A stretch of 64,000 bases of DNA from Lachnospiraceae bacterium AF51-6-b8A (GTDB taxonomy: Bacteria; Bacillota; Clostridia; Lachnospirales; Lachnospiraceae). The notes below the pieces were generated by a model. The model was not told the DNA's origin. It ran no database searches and saw only the letters and a program-made list of their open reading frames with translations. The DNA lies in assembly GCA_027682585.1 (NCBI GenBank), contig JAQCZH010000001.1, positions 558,001-622,000 of the forward strand, in the 5' to 3' direction. Positions 27,377 through 35,147 of this stretch are shown in pieces (within the stretch, counting starts at the first letter, position 1; each line of letters begins with the position of its first letter). Both the position numbers and the translations under genes were made by a program.

Positions 27377-28624
27377 ATGACCGATGAGGAGAAAAAGATT
27401 CGCGGGGACTTTCCGCTCTTGGCGAATCGCGACATCGTCTATCTGGACAATAGCGCGACGACCCAGAAGCCTCGGTCTGTATTAGAGGCGGATCAGGATT
27501 TCTACCAGAAGAATAATGCCAACCCCCTGCGCGGATTATACCAGCTGTCTTTGGATGCAACCGATGCCTATGAGGGGGCCAGAGCCAAGGTGGCTGACTT
27601 CATCGGAGCCAGTCGCCCCGAGGAGATTGTCTTTACCAGAAACGCCACCGAAGCGCTGAATCTGGTCGCTTATTCCTATGGGAGGAGCTTCCTGAAGGAG
27701 GGAGATGAGATTGTTCTCTCTGTGGCGGAGCACCACTCAAACATTCTGCCCTGGCAGGAAGTCGCCCGGGCGACCGGGGCCAGGCTGGTCTGGCTTGAGT
27801 GCGATGAGACGGGCAGTTTGGATCCCGGGAAACTGCGGGAACTGGTAAATGAGCACACGAAGATCGTGGCGATCAGCCAGGTTTCCAATGTCTTCGGAAG
27901 GACCAATGACGTCGGAGCATTCGCCAGAATTGCCCATGAGGCAGGAGCGGTCTATGTCTGTGATGGGGCTCAGTCTGTTCCCCATATGCCGGTTGATGTA
28001 GAGGAGATGGGCTGTGACTTTCTGGCCTTCTCCGGGCATAAGATGCTGTCTGCCATGGGAATCGGAGTCCTCTATGCCAGGTATGAGCTCCTGGACAAGA
28101 TGCCTCCCTTCCTGACCGGGGGCGAGATGATCGAATATGTGACCCGTGAGGGAGCCACTTATGCGGAGATCCCCCACAAGTTTGAGGCGGGGACGGTCAA
28201 TGCCGGAGGCGCCGTCAGTCTGGCGGCCGCCATCGACTATTATCACAAGATCGGTTTTGAGACCATTGAGCGAAGAGAAGAAGAACTGTCCGTCGACATG
28301 ATCGAGGGAATGCAGAAGATCCCCCATGTTCATATTCTGGGGTCTGAGGATCCAACCGACCATCATGGCATTGTCACTTTCACAATTGATGGCGTTCATC
28401 CCCATGACGTGGCGGCAATTTTTGATGCCTCCGGCATCTGTGTCCGGGCCGGTCACCACTGCGCCCAGCCTCTGCACAGGCATTTGACCAGGATTTCTGA
28501 GAAGGTAGCCTTCATGTCTACCACAAGAGCATCGCTGGCTTTTTATAATACAAGAGAGGACGTGGACCGTTTTTTAGCCTGTCTTGCGGATATAAGGAGG
28601 GAAATGGGTTATGGCAATGAATAA
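27377..28624 (+). CDS. sufS: Cysteine desulfurase SufS
   Basis: PLP enzyme that moves sulfur from cysteine to SufU for cluster assembly. Group II desulfurase of 415 residues with PLP lysine K222 (FSGHKMLSAMGIGVLY) and active-site C362 in the RAGHHCAQPLH motif characteristic of SufS. ATG 27377 is preceded by GGAG (27367-27370); an in-frame ATG at 27365 has no properly spaced site. It overlaps sufU by 14 bases, in line with coupled sulfur transfer. A second desulfurase of the IscS type lies at 54 kb. Confidence 0.96.
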   Translation: MTDEEKKIRGDFPLLANRDIVYLDNSATTQKPRSVLEADQDFYQKNNANPLRGLYQLSLDATDAYEGARAKVADFIGASRPEEIVFTRNATEALNLVAYSYGRSFLKEGDEIVLSVAEHHSNILPWQEVARATGARLVWLECDETGSLDPGKLRELVNEHTKIVAISQVSNVFGRTNDVGAFARIAHEAGAVYVCDGAQSVPHMPVDVEEMGCDFLAFSGHKMLSAMGIGVLYARYELLDKMPPFLTGGEMIEYVTREGATYAEIPHKFEAGTVNAGGAVSLAAAIDYYHKIGFETIERREEELSVDMIEGMQKIPHVHILGSEDPTDHHGIVTFTIDGVHPHDVAAIFDASGICVRAGHHCAQPLHRHLTRISEKVAFMSTTRASLAFYNTREDVDRFLACLADIRREMGYGNE

Positions 28625-29039
28625 TACCTTCTACAATGAGATTCTGACGGACCACAATATGAACCCCATCCATAAGCACGCCCTGCCGGACGCTAATATG
28701 AGTCTGGAGGGAGTGAATCCCTCCTGCGGCGACGACATCGTCCTAAGCCTCAAGGTCGAGGACGGCAAGATCTTAGACGGGGCCTATGAGGGGAGCGGCT
28801 GCGCTATCTCCCAGGCCTCCGCGGATATGATGCTGGATCTGATTATCGGAAAGTCCGTGGAAGAGGCCAGGCGTCTGTCTGAGATTTTTCTGCGGATGAT
28901 CAAGGGCAAGGTGACCGACGCGGAGAGAGAAGAGCTGGAGGAGGCAAGTATCCTGCAGGATGTCAGCCATATGCCGGCCAGGGTCAAATGCGCTGTTTTA
29001 GGCTGGCATACCATGGATCAGATGCTGGAGGATAAGTAA
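28611..29039 (+). CDS. sufU: Fe-S cluster assembly sulfur-transfer protein SufU
   Basis: Zinc-dependent sulfur acceptor of SufS. The 142 residues have the three conserved cysteines (NPSCGDD near residue 40, GSGCAISQASADMM near 65, ARVKCAVLGWHTM near 127) and the SufU-specific insert between the second and third. AAGGAGG (28594-28600) precedes ATG 28611 by 10 bases. The next gene begins with the base immediately after the stop. Confidence 0.95.
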   Translation: MAMNNTFYNEILTDHNMNPIHKHALPDANMSLEGVNPSCGDDIVLSLKVEDGKILDGAYEGSGCAISQASADMMLDLIIGKSVEEARRLSEIFLRMIKGKVTDAEREELEEASILQDVSHMPARVKCAVLGWHTMDQMLEDK

Positions 29040-29402
29040 ATGTCCGCGGGGATCCGCCAGGGGCAGCTGACCCTGATTATCTGGATACTGGCCCTGGTCC
29101 TGGTCGGCCTGGGCATCTATCTGTTTGCTCTGGCCGGGCGGATGAGAGAAGAGAAGAAGGTCTCTGAGTTTTTGATTCCGGCCACAGAGCTATATCGGAT
29201 TCAGGATATGGAGGGGCTGGCCGGTTATCTGTCCGGCAGGGTCCGAGTCTTATCAATCGCCTGCGTGGTCTTTGGCTTGGTTCTGATTCTCTATCAGCTG
29301 ATTCATTTTCCGGCTTATATTGCCGTCGCTTTCGCGCTCGCTCTGCTAATCGTCTATCTCTGGTTCAGCAGGGGACTGAGAGAGGGAGTGAAAAAATTTT
29401 AG
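29040..29402 (+). CDS. Small membrane protein at the end of the suf operon
   Basis: A 120-residue protein with one hydrophobic segment near the N-terminus (LTLIIWILALVLVGLGIYLFAL) and two near the C-terminus (VLSIACVVFGLVLILYQL and AYIAVAFALALLIVYLWF), separated by a charged loop. ATG 29040 is directly adjacent to the sufU stop, and a terminator follows, so it is the last gene of the operon. The topology resembles DUF3784-type proteins, but I do not recognise it with confidence and assign no function. No Cys pair suggests no direct cluster role. Confidence 0.75.
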   Translation: MSAGIRQGQLTLIIWILALVLVGLGIYLFALAGRMREEKKVSEFLIPATELYRIQDMEGLAGYLSGRVRVLSIACVVFGLVLILYQLIHFPAYIAVAFALALLIVYLWFSRGLREGVKKF

Positions 29403-29417
29403 AAAATTCAGGATAAG

Positions 29418-29444
29418 ATCCAGGGGCGCTCGCTCCTGGATTTT
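29418..29444 (+). terminator. Intrinsic terminator of the suf operon
   Basis: ATCCAGG (29418-29424) pairs with CCTGGAT (29435-29441) around a 10-base loop, followed by a short T-run (29441-29444). The following bases to 29690 are strikingly AT-rich and hold the promoter region of the lipoprotein gene. Confidence 0.75.
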
Positions 29445-29603
29445 AAAATGTAATCCATAAGATACAGATAAAAAAATGAAATCACAAAAAATATAGGAAA
29501 ATAATTGCAATATATTAAAAATAATACAATCTATATCTTCTGCACAAAAAATATGTCTGATTTTCATGATCTTTTATGAATAGTAAAAGCCTGTGATACA
29601 TGC

Positions 29604-29633
29604 TATAAGTAAATCAGGTTAAAAAATTAACAG
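29604..29633 (+). promoter_or_regulatory. Extended -10 promoter with Rex-like repeat before the lipoprotein gene
   Basis: TGC-TATAAG (29601-29609) is an extended -10 element without a clear -35. It is followed by AGGTTAA-AAAA-TTAACAG (29616-29633), an inverted repeat matching 14 of 18 positions of the Rex consensus TTGTTAA-N4-TTAACAA, at about the transcription start. Both are tentative. Confidence 0.35.
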
Positions 29634-29690
29634 AAACAGCCAAAAAGAGGAGTCATCGTTTGATCCTTCATTCTGAAGGGGAGAGGAGAA

Positions 29691-30812
29691 ATGGATCAAA
29701 TGAGAAGTAGAGTCAAAAGAAGGATGCGGGGTGTTTTGAAAACACCCCACATCCGTAGATGCCAAATCATAGGAATGCTTCTCTTGCTTTCTCTGCTTTT
29801 TGGAGCGTGTGGCAGTGAGAATACCAAAATAGATCGAGATAAGGCGGCAATCGGTCTTGTTGTAACGACAGCGCAGGCATATGATTCTAAAATATTATGG
29901 TTTGACGCCGACTTGGAAAACAATCAAATTCAGAAATTGCACTATGCAATGCTGGGGTCTCATTTTGCTCAGCCGATTGTAAAAAACGGTAAAATCTTTT
30001 TGATTCCGCAGGGCCTGGATGATCGCAAGGATACACGGAAGGTGATCAGTATTGACAAGAATGACCTGGCCATACAGGAGTACCCTTTTTCAAATATTGC
30101 TTTAAATTATGCCGAGTGTATTGGTGAAAATGTATATGCGATCAATACATTGAACGGGGTGAGTACACTTGAAAGGTATCATACATTAAGCCAACAGAGT
30201 CAGAAGTTTGAAAGAGAAGGAGAAGTTTTTAACCAAATTACGGCAGCTTCCGATAAACTGTATTGCTTTTCCATGAGATATGATCCTGATAATCCGGATC
30301 GTTTTTTAACGACGCTTCGTATCTTTACCCCCGACCTTCAAATGGAAAAGGAGATTGATCTGTCGGAGTATGGAATGACATCCGGAAAAGCTCTGGATGA
30401 TCAAGAGTATTTGTATGTGACAGTGAGTCATGATTCTTATGATAACAGCATAGGAAGGATTCTCAAGATTAACAAGTCAACATACGAAATTCAAAAATTT
30501 GACTCTGAAGAGGGCAATGTCTTTGATATATTCAGGGCAGGAGATCGATTTATTTTTACACATTATGACCCGGTGGATAATGAAGGAGGGCATATTTCAA
30601 TCTGGGACGGGAAGGACAGCGAAAAAATAGTTGATCTGGGAACACCGCTCACGTTAACAGGCATCAGCGGAAAGCACTTTGTTGTTGCAAATGACAATGG
30701 CATACGGTTATATTCCATGGACAATTTTCAGTTGTTGAAGGAACAGAAAATAGAGCTTGATTCAAGAAAATATAAGTTCTATACGTCAAGTTTACTTTTT
30801 GTAGATGAGTAG
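29691..30812 (+). CDS. Lipoprotein with beta-propeller-like repeats, unknown function
   Basis: A 373-residue predicted lipoprotein. After a long basic N-terminus the hydrophobic stretch IIGMLLLLSLLFGACGSE has a lipobox with Cys40, so the mature protein is likely anchored outside the membrane. The rest is a series of short beta-rich repeats with IWDGKDSEKIVDLGTP, GRILKINKSTYEIQKF and similar stretches, as in beta-propellers, but I see no catalytic motif. Its codons are AT-rich compared with the neighbours. ATG 29691 follows GAGGAG (29682-29687). It is probably co-transcribed with the next gene. I do not recognise the family. Confidence 0.7.
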   Translation: MDQMRSRVKRRMRGVLKTPHIRRCQIIGMLLLLSLLFGACGSENTKIDRDKAAIGLVVTTAQAYDSKILWFDADLENNQIQKLHYAMLGSHFAQPIVKNGKIFLIPQGLDDRKDTRKVISIDKNDLAIQEYPFSNIALNYAECIGENVYAINTLNGVSTLERYHTLSQQSQKFEREGEVFNQITAASDKLYCFSMRYDPDNPDRFLTTLRIFTPDLQMEKEIDLSEYGMTSGKALDDQEYLYVTVSHDSYDNSIGRILKINKSTYEIQKFDSEEGNVFDIFRAGDRFIFTHYDPVDNEGGHISIWDGKDSEKIVDLGTPLTLTGISGKHFVVANDNGIRLYSMDNFQLLKEQKIELDSRKYKFYTSSLLFVDE

Positions 30813-30847
30813 TTTTTGGGATCAACAGTGATAGAAAGGTGGGGATT

Positions 30848-31246
30848 ATGAGAAGTCTCAAGGGGTGGATGATTCCGATTACTTACCTCATTGTTTGGAG
30901 TGCTTCATTGATTCTCTATTGGATATTTTTTCACTATGAGGGGATCGTGGCATTTAATTTCGGGTTCATTTGGATTATTTTACCAGCAGCGACACTGGTA
31001 CTTTCTTTCCTGGTCGGGCTCAAGAATATCATCTGGAAATGGATCTGGCCTTTTGTCTTTTGCCTGATGTATTTGCTGTTGATGAGCCTGACTGTTTTCC
31101 TGGGGCAGTACTTGGTGACGGGTGACTGGAATATGCCGGATTTGACAACAACAATATTTATTCTGGTCATTTCTCTCACTGGGTTTGCGATAGGACAGCT
31201 GATCTGTCGGATCAGGGGATGGCGAATTAGAAAGACGGAAGTTTGA
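30848..31246 (+). CDS. Small four-helix membrane protein of unknown function
   Basis: A 132-residue protein with four predicted membrane segments (about residues 8-29, 38-59, 64-90 and 99-121). ATG 30848 is chosen over an in-frame GTG at 30839 because GGTGGGG precedes it. It follows the lipoprotein gene by 35 bases, so the two likely form one unit. No motif recognised. Confidence 0.65.
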   Translation: MRSLKGWMIPITYLIVWSASLILYWIFFHYEGIVAFNFGFIWIILPAATLVLSFLVGLKNIIWKWIWPFVFCLMYLLLMSLTVFLGQYLVTGDWNMPDLTTTIFILVISLTGFAIGQLICRIRGWRIRKTEV

Positions 31247-31304
31247 CCGGAAAATAGACTCGGGGAAATAAACCGGGGAAATGAAAAGTTTTATGTCGAA
31301 TGTT

Positions 31305-31332
31305 GGAGCGGGATCCGATCGGAGCCCGCTCC
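31305..31332 (+). terminator. Possible terminator after the lipoprotein/membrane protein pair
   Basis: GGAGCGGG (31305-31312) pairs with CCCGCTCC (31325-31332), with an inner palindrome TCCGATCGGA. The T-tail is weak (ATTGTT). The direct repeat CGGGGAAAT occurs upstream at 31261 and 31274. Confidence 0.5.
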
Positions 31333-31529
31333 ATTGTTAGGGGTGCTACAGGCGAAATGTGTTTCTAATGAGTGCGAGTTTCAAGTCTGTCTAATAGGGA
31401 ATGGATATCGTCGAAAGCAAGAGGATTGCTGTAAGAGAATCGCTTGTGATTGTGATTTGCAATACTCATCATATCAAATCCAGATGTGATAAAATAAATC
31501 ATCATATTCATCAACAGGGGGGGTTTTCA

Positions 31530-33065
31530 ATGGACGAGAAAATTGCGGGGAAGTATCGGGGAACCAGCGTCAGAGCGGGGCTGATCTATGGCATGGCTGA
31601 GTTCTTTGGAGGCGGCGCTTTTGTCATCATCAACACCTTTTTCCTGATCTTTCTGACTAAGGCGCTGGGGATACCGGCGGCCCTGGCGGGTACTATTCCC
31701 ATGATCGGCAAGGTCTGGGACGCGGTGACAGATCCTATGATGGGCAATATCACGGATCGGACCAGGTCGGGCATAGGGCCGAAGAGGCTCTATATTTTAG
31801 TCGGCGGAATCCTGTCCGGGATTACCTTCATCCTGCTCTGGACGACGATACCGACGCAGAACACGACGGCCTTATTTCTCTACTATGTGCTCATATACTG
31901 CCTCTTTTCAACCGCCTTTACCGTGATCATGGTCCCCTACAACGGGCTTCTGCCCGACATGATTGACAGCTACGCGGTCCGGTCCAAGTTCTCCAGTCTG
32001 CGGATGATCTGGTCGACCCTGGGTTCCATCGCGGCGGGGCTGGTCCCGACCCTTGTCATTAAGGATACGCTGAATACCGGCCTTTATCTGAAGGTGGGGA
32101 TTCTGTTTGGATTTCTCTTCGGCCTGTCATGCGTAATTACCTTTCTCGGCAGCTGGGAGAAGCTAAAGCCGCCGGTGAGAACCAGACTCTCCGACAGCTT
32201 CTCCGAGGCGGCGTCCGTCTTCAAGAGCCGGTCCTTTCGCATATTTATCGGGATCTACCTGTCCGGCCAGTGCGCCATGGATTTTGTATCGGGAATGGCC
32301 CTCTACTACGTGGACGAGGTCATCAACGGCTACGCCAAGGGCTATATGACCATGCTGATGGGGGTTCTTCTTCTGTCCCAGCTGGTCGGTATGCTGGCCT
32401 TTGCTCCGGTCATGACCAAAATCTCCAAGCGAACCGCCATTCTCATCGGCGCGCCGATCCGACTGGCCTGTACGCTGGGACTGGTTTTTTTCTCCTATGA
32501 GAATGCCCCCATTGTCCCGATCCTGCTTCTGGCCGCCGGAATCGGAATCGGCAATGCGGCAACTTTGACCAGTATCTTTGCAATTCTGGCGGATATGGCG
32601 GATGTCGATGAACTGATCAGCTCGATCAGCAGACCAGGCATTGTCTCGGGGATGGCGACATTTGCGAGAAAGATCTCCGCGGGTCTCTCTGTCTGGCTGA
32701 TCGGAATTCTGATCTCTCTGGCGGGCTATGACGGCAAGATCGCCCAGTCCGGCATGCGCCAGGCTCTGTCGACCCAGAGGGGGATCGCGGCAATCTTCAT
32801 TGCCCTTCCCGCGATTCTGATCACCCTGCTTTTGATCTTTGCCTGGATCTTCCCGATCGGAAAGAAAGAGTTTGCCATCGTGAAGAGGGAGATTGCCAGA
32901 AGACAAAATGCGGATCGCCGGGCGGATGAGAGGGACAGTCATGCGATCGAGAGGGAGGGACAGGTGACCGAAGAAGAGAAGGCCATTTTAGAGAGAGTGA
33001 CTGGATTTCGCTACGAGGAACTCTGGAAGAAGACCAATGCACATAAGGAGAAGAGCAATGCCTAA
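31530..33065 (+). CDS. MFS/GPH-type cation symporter
   Basis: A 511-residue integral membrane transporter with about twelve hydrophobic segments. The motif IPMIGKVWDAVTDPMMGNITDRTRSGIGPKR is the signature of the glycoside-pentoside-hexuronide:cation symporter family. The start is ATG 31530 (MDEKIAGKYRG); the longer ORF start at 31401 gives no membrane-protein-like sequence. The ribosome binding site is an unusual run GGGGGG (31517-31522). The C-terminal 60 residues are charged and cytoplasmic. It overlaps the next gene (GDPD) by 8 bases, so the substrate may be a glycerophosphodiester or its sugar/alcohol product; this is inference. Confidence 0.85.
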   Translation: MDEKIAGKYRGTSVRAGLIYGMAEFFGGGAFVIINTFFLIFLTKALGIPAALAGTIPMIGKVWDAVTDPMMGNITDRTRSGIGPKRLYILVGGILSGITFILLWTTIPTQNTTALFLYYVLIYCLFSTAFTVIMVPYNGLLPDMIDSYAVRSKFSSLRMIWSTLGSIAAGLVPTLVIKDTLNTGLYLKVGILFGFLFGLSCVITFLGSWEKLKPPVRTRLSDSFSEAASVFKSRSFRIFIGIYLSGQCAMDFVSGMALYYVDEVINGYAKGYMTMLMGVLLLSQLVGMLAFAPVMTKISKRTAILIGAPIRLACTLGLVFFSYENAPIVPILLLAAGIGIGNAATLTSIFAILADMADVDELISSISRPGIVSGMATFARKISAGLSVWLIGILISLAGYDGKIAQSGMRQALSTQRGIAAIFIALPAILITLLLIFAWIFPIGKKEFAIVKREIARRQNADRRADERDSHAIEREGQVTEEEKAILERVTGFRYEELWKKTNAHKEKSNA

Positions 33066-33828
33066 TTGTAATCAACAGCCGGACGCAGCAAGGAAGAAGA
33101 GCCCTTTGGTCTGGGCCCACCGGGGAGCCAGCGGATACTGCCCGGAGAATACCCTGCCTGCCTTTTCAAAGGCGGCTGAGCTGGGGGCAGACGGCGTGGA
33201 GCTGGATGTACAGCTGACCCGAGACGGTGAGCTTGTCGTCTGTCATGACGAGAGGGTAAACCGAACCTCAAGCGGAAGCGGATGGATCAAAGATATGACC
33301 CTGGAGGAGTTGAAGGCGCTGGATTTCTCCTGCGGACAGGAGGCCTTCGCCGGGGTCAGGATTCCGACCATGCGCCAGGTCTTTGATCTGCTTGCAGCCA
33401 CGAATCTGACGGTCAACATCGAACTCAAGACGGGCATTGTGTTCTACCCGGGGATTGAGGAGAAGGTTCTTGCGCTGACAGAGGAGTGCGGCTTTTGGGA
33501 TCGGGTGATCTTTTCCTCCTTCAATCACTATACCATCCGCCATATGAGGGAACTGGCTCCCCATGCCAGACTCGGTTTCCTCTATGCGGATGGAATCATC
33601 GATATGCCGGACTATGCCAGGAAATATGGTATAGATGCTCTTCATCCGGCCCTTTACAATCTTCAGTTCCCTGGATTTATGGAGGAGTGCAAAAAGAGAG
33701 ACCTTGCGGTTCATGTCTGGACTGTCAATGAGGAAGATCATATGAGAATGTGCTGCCGGGCCGGGGTGGATGCCATCATCAGCAACTACCCGGACAGGGT
33801 GAACAAAGTCATTGCAGAAATGAGATAA
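33058..33828 (+). CDS. Glycerophosphodiester phosphodiesterase family protein
   Basis: Hydrolyses glycerophosphodiesters to glycerol 3-phosphate and an alcohol. The 256-residue protein from ATG 33058 has the family signature AHRGASGYCPENTLPAF, the metal ligands in ELDVQLTRDGELVVCHDE, IELKTG, and the C-terminal HVWTVNEEDHM. AAGGAG (33045-33050) is 7 bases before the start. There is no signal peptide, so it acts in the cytoplasm on imported substrate, consistent with overlap with the transporter gene. Confidence 0.92.
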   Translation: MPNCNQQPDAARKKSPLVWAHRGASGYCPENTLPAFSKAAELGADGVELDVQLTRDGELVVCHDERVNRTSSGSGWIKDMTLEELKALDFSCGQEAFAGVRIPTMRQVFDLLAATNLTVNIELKTGIVFYPGIEEKVLALTEECGFWDRVIFSSFNHYTIRHMRELAPHARLGFLYADGIIDMPDYARKYGIDALHPALYNLQFPGFMEECKKRDLAVHVWTVNEEDHMRMCCRAGVDAIISNYPDRVNKVIAEMR

Positions 33829-33837
33829 AGGGATCAT

Positions 33838-34920
33838 ATGAAGAGACGAAAGACAGAAGTCAGACCCCTGATGGTAAATCCCGGGGAGAGCCCTGCGGGG
33901 AAGCTGCCCACCCAAGTCGTTTTGCTTGGTGAGAGCGATTATGAAGAGCACATGTCCGGTGCGAATCCGCGCTGGAGAAAAGAGCATGTCAGGCAGGGGG
34001 ATTTCAGAACTCCTGACGGTCTGTCCCTGCGCTATTACTTCGTAAGGCAGGAAGATTTACAGGAGACCAGGGCTTGTATTGTCATGATTCACGGTTACTG
34101 CGGTTTCTGGTGCAAATTTCATGAGATGGCGGAGTATTACTGGAGGGCGGGCTATGATGTCTTCTTCCTGGAGCAGAGGGGACACGGATACTCTGACAGA
34201 CAGGTCAGGGAAGATGACCTGGTGCATGTGGACGATTACGGAGATTATGTCCGGGATCTGCACATTTTCATGGACCAGATTGTAAAGCCCAAGACAAGAG
34301 GTCTGAAACATATTCTCTTCGCCCACTCCATGGGAGGTGCGATCGGGACGCTCTATCTGGAGGAGTACAGCGGAGATTTTGCAGCCGCCATTCTCAGTTC
34401 CCCTATGCTTGCTGTCAGGACGAATGGTCTGCCGCGTTTTGTGATTCCGCTTCTGCGGGCCAAAATCAAGATCTTAAGACAGGAGAAGAAGCCCTTGCGG
34501 GGAGCAAAACCCTGGACGGGAGAGCCCGCCTTCGCGAGCAGCAGCGCCATGTCCTTGAAGCGCTATACGTATATTTTTCAGAAGCGGTTAGAGGACAGCC
34601 ACTACCATACCAACCGGATGTCCGGCGGCTGGGCTGCCGCCAGCTTTCGGGCGACAAAGAAGGCTCTGAAGTATGCGGGAGAGATTCGTATTCCTATCCT
34701 TCTCTTCAGTGCGGGAAACGACGCGCTCGTCGATATTGCCGGACATTATGAATTGGCAGAGAAGACAGAAGATACGCGGTGGATTTTTTATGAGGGGGCT
34801 AAGCATGAGCTTTTTAACGCGAATGACGCCATCCGGCGGGACTATTACGTCAGAATCTTTTCTTTTCTTGAGCACATTGCTTCCGAAGCCGGGGACTCGC
34901 GGACTTCGTATCAGCGTTGA
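33838..34920 (+). CDS. Alpha/beta hydrolase, lysophospholipase/monoacylglycerol lipase-like
   Basis: A 360-residue serine hydrolase. After about 60 N-terminal residues the alpha/beta fold begins with IVMIHGYCGFWCKFHEMAEYY; the nucleophile is in AHSMGGAIGTLYLEEY and the acid and base lie in SAGNDALVD and EGAKHELFNA, a complete catalytic triad. The arrangement LFLEQRGHGYSD matches monoacylglycerol lipase/lysophospholipase L2. It starts 9 bases after the GDPD gene; together with the transporter this suggests lipid turnover. Substrate not determined; no signal peptide seen. Confidence 0.85.
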   Translation: MKRRKTEVRPLMVNPGESPAGKLPTQVVLLGESDYEEHMSGANPRWRKEHVRQGDFRTPDGLSLRYYFVRQEDLQETRACIVMIHGYCGFWCKFHEMAEYYWRAGYDVFFLEQRGHGYSDRQVREDDLVHVDDYGDYVRDLHIFMDQIVKPKTRGLKHILFAHSMGGAIGTLYLEEYSGDFAAAILSSPMLAVRTNGLPRFVIPLLRAKIKILRQEKKPLRGAKPWTGEPAFASSSAMSLKRYTYIFQKRLEDSHYHTNRMSGGWAAASFRATKKALKYAGEIRIPILLFSAGNDALVDIAGHYELAEKTEDTRWIFYEGAKHELFNANDAIRRDYYVRIFSFLEHIASEAGDSRTSYQR

Positions 34921-35053
34921 TCCCCGCAAATTTCCTCGTGGGTATACTTTCAGATTTCGCAACAGGACATTTTCATCAAACATACGATTGGAAAGGACGC
35001 GATTGCTCTAAAACAGTAGCATACAAGTCATGCGATATTCTGTGGTCATGAAT

Positions 35054-35100
35054 AAGAGTGCCATTTCACGGCTGTGTTTCAGCCGTGAGATGGCACTCTT
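35054..35100. terminator. Bidirectional hairpin between convergent genes
   Basis: A 21-bp stem (35054-35074 with 35080-35100, one G-U pair) and loop TGTTT lie between the hydrolase gene (+) and citrate synthase gene (-). There is no proper T-run on either side, so its use as a terminator for both directions is inferred from position. The remaining bases of the spacer contain no gene. Confidence 0.65.
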
Positions 35101-35147
35101 TGTGCACCTTAAAAGAAAGCTTTTGGTGTGATCTGGTTTCTGAACGA

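Noticed and set aside
31401..31529. Longer N-terminus of the GPH transporter
   Set aside because: The extra 43 residues are His/Ile-rich, not membrane-like and have no ribosome binding site.
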